From Tannerella sp. (lineage in GTDB: Bacteria; Bacteroidota; Bacteroidia; Bacteroidales; Tannerellaceae), in NCBI GenBank assembly GCA_031279875.1, contig JAITHS010000255.1, positions 1 through 6,286 on the forward strand: DNA of 6,286 nt. Direction: 5' to 3'. Below, piece by piece: positions 5,509-6,286 of this stretch. The notes beneath the pieces were generated by a model, which worked only from the letters and a program-made list of their open reading frames with translations, made no database searches and had not been told where the DNA came from. The position numbers and the translations under genes are program-made. Position 1 is the first letter of the stretch, and every line of letters starts with the position of its first letter.

Positions 5509-6192
5509 TTATTGCTGTAATTTGAAACGTACCGGCACGCTGAATTTTACGCGCACGGGCTTACCTCGTTGTTCTCCGGGCTTGAATTTGGGAAGCATTT
5601 TCAGTACTCTGATAGCTTCTTTGTCAAGGTTCGGGTCAACGGATCGCACTATCTGCACGTCTTGTATCGTGCCGTCGGCGTTAACGACAAAGTTGCATGC
5701 TACGCGACCCTGAATGCCGTTTTCGGCAGCGATAGGCGGATATTTGACGTGGTCGGCTATCCATTGTAGCAATGCTTCCGGGCCTCCGGGGAACTCCGGC
5801 ATTCTTTCTACCGTAACGAAGACATAATCATCATCGATTTCTTCTACCGGTTCTTCAACAGGCGCCTGATATGTAGGCAGTTGCGCCATCGTTGGTTTGT
5901 CTTCGGTATTAATATCAACATCTTCGAGCGGAGTGTTGTCATCAATGATTTCGAGTATTTCCGGCGTCTTAATAACTTGCGGTTCGGGCGGCGGCGGAGG
6001 ATCTTGACGAGTACTTAAAATTTCTACTTCGTCGGGAACGTTGCCTATACCGAAATCGGTTGCAACTTCAATTTCATGTTCGCCATATTCAAAGCTCACA
6101 AAAATAATGGCGAATGCTACTACCAAACCTATTAACAGGTTCAGTGATTTGTCTCTTTCGAGATCTGCTTTTGCAGTTTTCTTTACTTCCAT
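5509..6192 (-). CDS. tonB: TonB-family energy transducer, copy 1 (227 aa)
   Basis: Paralogue of the neighbouring tonB, with the same plan: short basic cytoplasmic N-terminus, one transmembrane helix at about 17-34, an acidic and proline-containing periplasmic linker (about 38-122, five prolines at 65-69), then the C-terminal transporter-binding domain (about 124-227). The domain shows MPEFPGG (131-137), YPPIAAENGIQGRV (151-164) and LDKEAIRVLKMLPKFKPG (189-206). N-terminus and C-terminal domain are both near 87-88% identical to copy 2 by my count, whereas the linker between them is much more diverged and partly rearranged (APVEEPVEEIDDD instead of the poly-Glu run). This points to tandem duplication followed by linker divergence. 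It has its own promoter near the right window edge. There is no clear terminator in the 134 nt before copy 2. The first ATG is used; the identical MEVKKTAKADLE start in both copies supports it. Confidence 0.95.
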   Translation of the reverse strand: MEVKKTAKADLERDKSLNLLIGLVVAFAIIFVSFEYGEHEIEVATDFGIGNVPDEVEILSTRQDPPPPPEPQVIKTPEILEIIDDNTPLEDVDINTEDKPTMAQLPTYQAPVEEPVEEIDDDYVFVTVERMPEFPGGPEALLQWIADHVKYPPIAAENGIQGRVACNFVVNADGTIQDVQIVRSVDPNLDKEAIRVLKMLPKFKPGEQRGKPVRVKFSVPVRFKLQQ

Positions 6193-6232
6193 AATTAATT
6201 CTTTTAAAATGTTATACTTAAATTTGACGCTG

Positions 6233-6267
6233 CAAATATAATAATTCTTTTTTTTATCAAAATCAAA
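6233..6267 (-). promoter_or_regulatory. Bacteroidota-type promoter of tonB copy 1
   Basis: The minus strand has TATATTTG (6240-6233), an exact -7 match, in the same conserved leader block as copy 2 (6219-6242). The homologous TTTG (6267-6264), within an identical 13-nt block shared by both promoters (6264-6276 and 5444-5456), lies 23 nt upstream instead of 21. An alternative TTTG (6261-6258) lies only 17 nt upstream. The -7 element is convincing; the -33 spacing is off the usual 19-21. Confidence 0.7.
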
Positions 6268-6286
6268 AAAACGAACTATTTTTTCG

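Larger units (their letters stand above)
4685..6276 (-). repeat. tonB: Tandem direct duplication of promoter plus tonB
   Basis: Two units, each promoter plus tonB, are repeated head to tail with an offset of about 818-824 bp: 4685-5456 and 5509-6276. Long exact matches include 38 bp at 4779-4816 and 5603-5640 and 23 bp at 5304-5326 and 6122-6144. The 13-nt block upstream of the -33 elements is also identical. The copies are diverged enough that the duplication is not very recent, but they still offer substrates for recombination. Confidence 0.85.

Noticed and set aside
5375..6286. Fur-type iron box at the tonB promoters
   Set aside because: I searched by eye for a GATAATGATAATCATTATC-like sequence at both promoters and found no credible match, so iron regulation is not supported by sequence.
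1..6286. Mobile element, CRISPR array or phage remnant
   Set aside because: No transposase, integrase, regularly spaced repeat or terminal inverted repeat was seen; the only long direct repeat is the tonB duplication.

Overview
The window looks like chromosomal DNA from a member of the Bacteroidota, most likely order Bacteroidales. Three things point there. The clearest promoters match the Bacteroides-type consensus (TTTG, about 19-21 nt, TAnnTTTG). No gene start is preceded by a recognisable Shine-Dalgarno; the sequence before each ATG is A/T-rich. The TonB, ExbD and ExbB proteins have the family's Bacteroidota style (PPPPP-E-P linker, MPEFPGG motif, two dissimilar ExbDs). All eight protein genes and the single tRNA are on the minus strand, so transcription runs from high to low coordinates.

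Right end, in transcription order: two tandem tonB paralogues (tonB copy 1 at 6192-5509, tonB copy 2 at 5374-4685), each with its own copy of the same promoter. A strong intrinsic terminator (4590-4647) ends the tonB unit. Only 8 nt after its U-tract begins a two-gene housekeeping unit: a trans-polyprenyl diphosphate synthase (4581-3604) and a TatD-family metal-dependent hydrolase (about 3599-2814). After an A/T-rich spacer comes a tRNA-Ser(GGA) gene (2636-2549).

Left part: a tight four-gene cluster, exbB (2432-1689), an unrecognised 157-aa four-helix membrane protein (1682-1209), exbD type 1 (1190-591) and exbD type 2 (583-113), with gaps of 6, 18 and 7 nt. It closes with a classic intrinsic terminator at 32-65.

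Together, one ExbB, two ExbDs and two TonBs make up a proton-motive-force-driven energy transduction system for outer-membrane TonB-dependent transporters. The extra membrane protein lying between exbB and the exbDs is the best candidate for an undescribed component. The polyprenyl synthase and TatD genes look like unrelated housekeeping genes. No mobile element, CRISPR array or phage signal was seen. No spacer exceeds 300 bases; the largest (2637-2813) holds only A/T tracts, small hairpins and a probable tRNA promoter.
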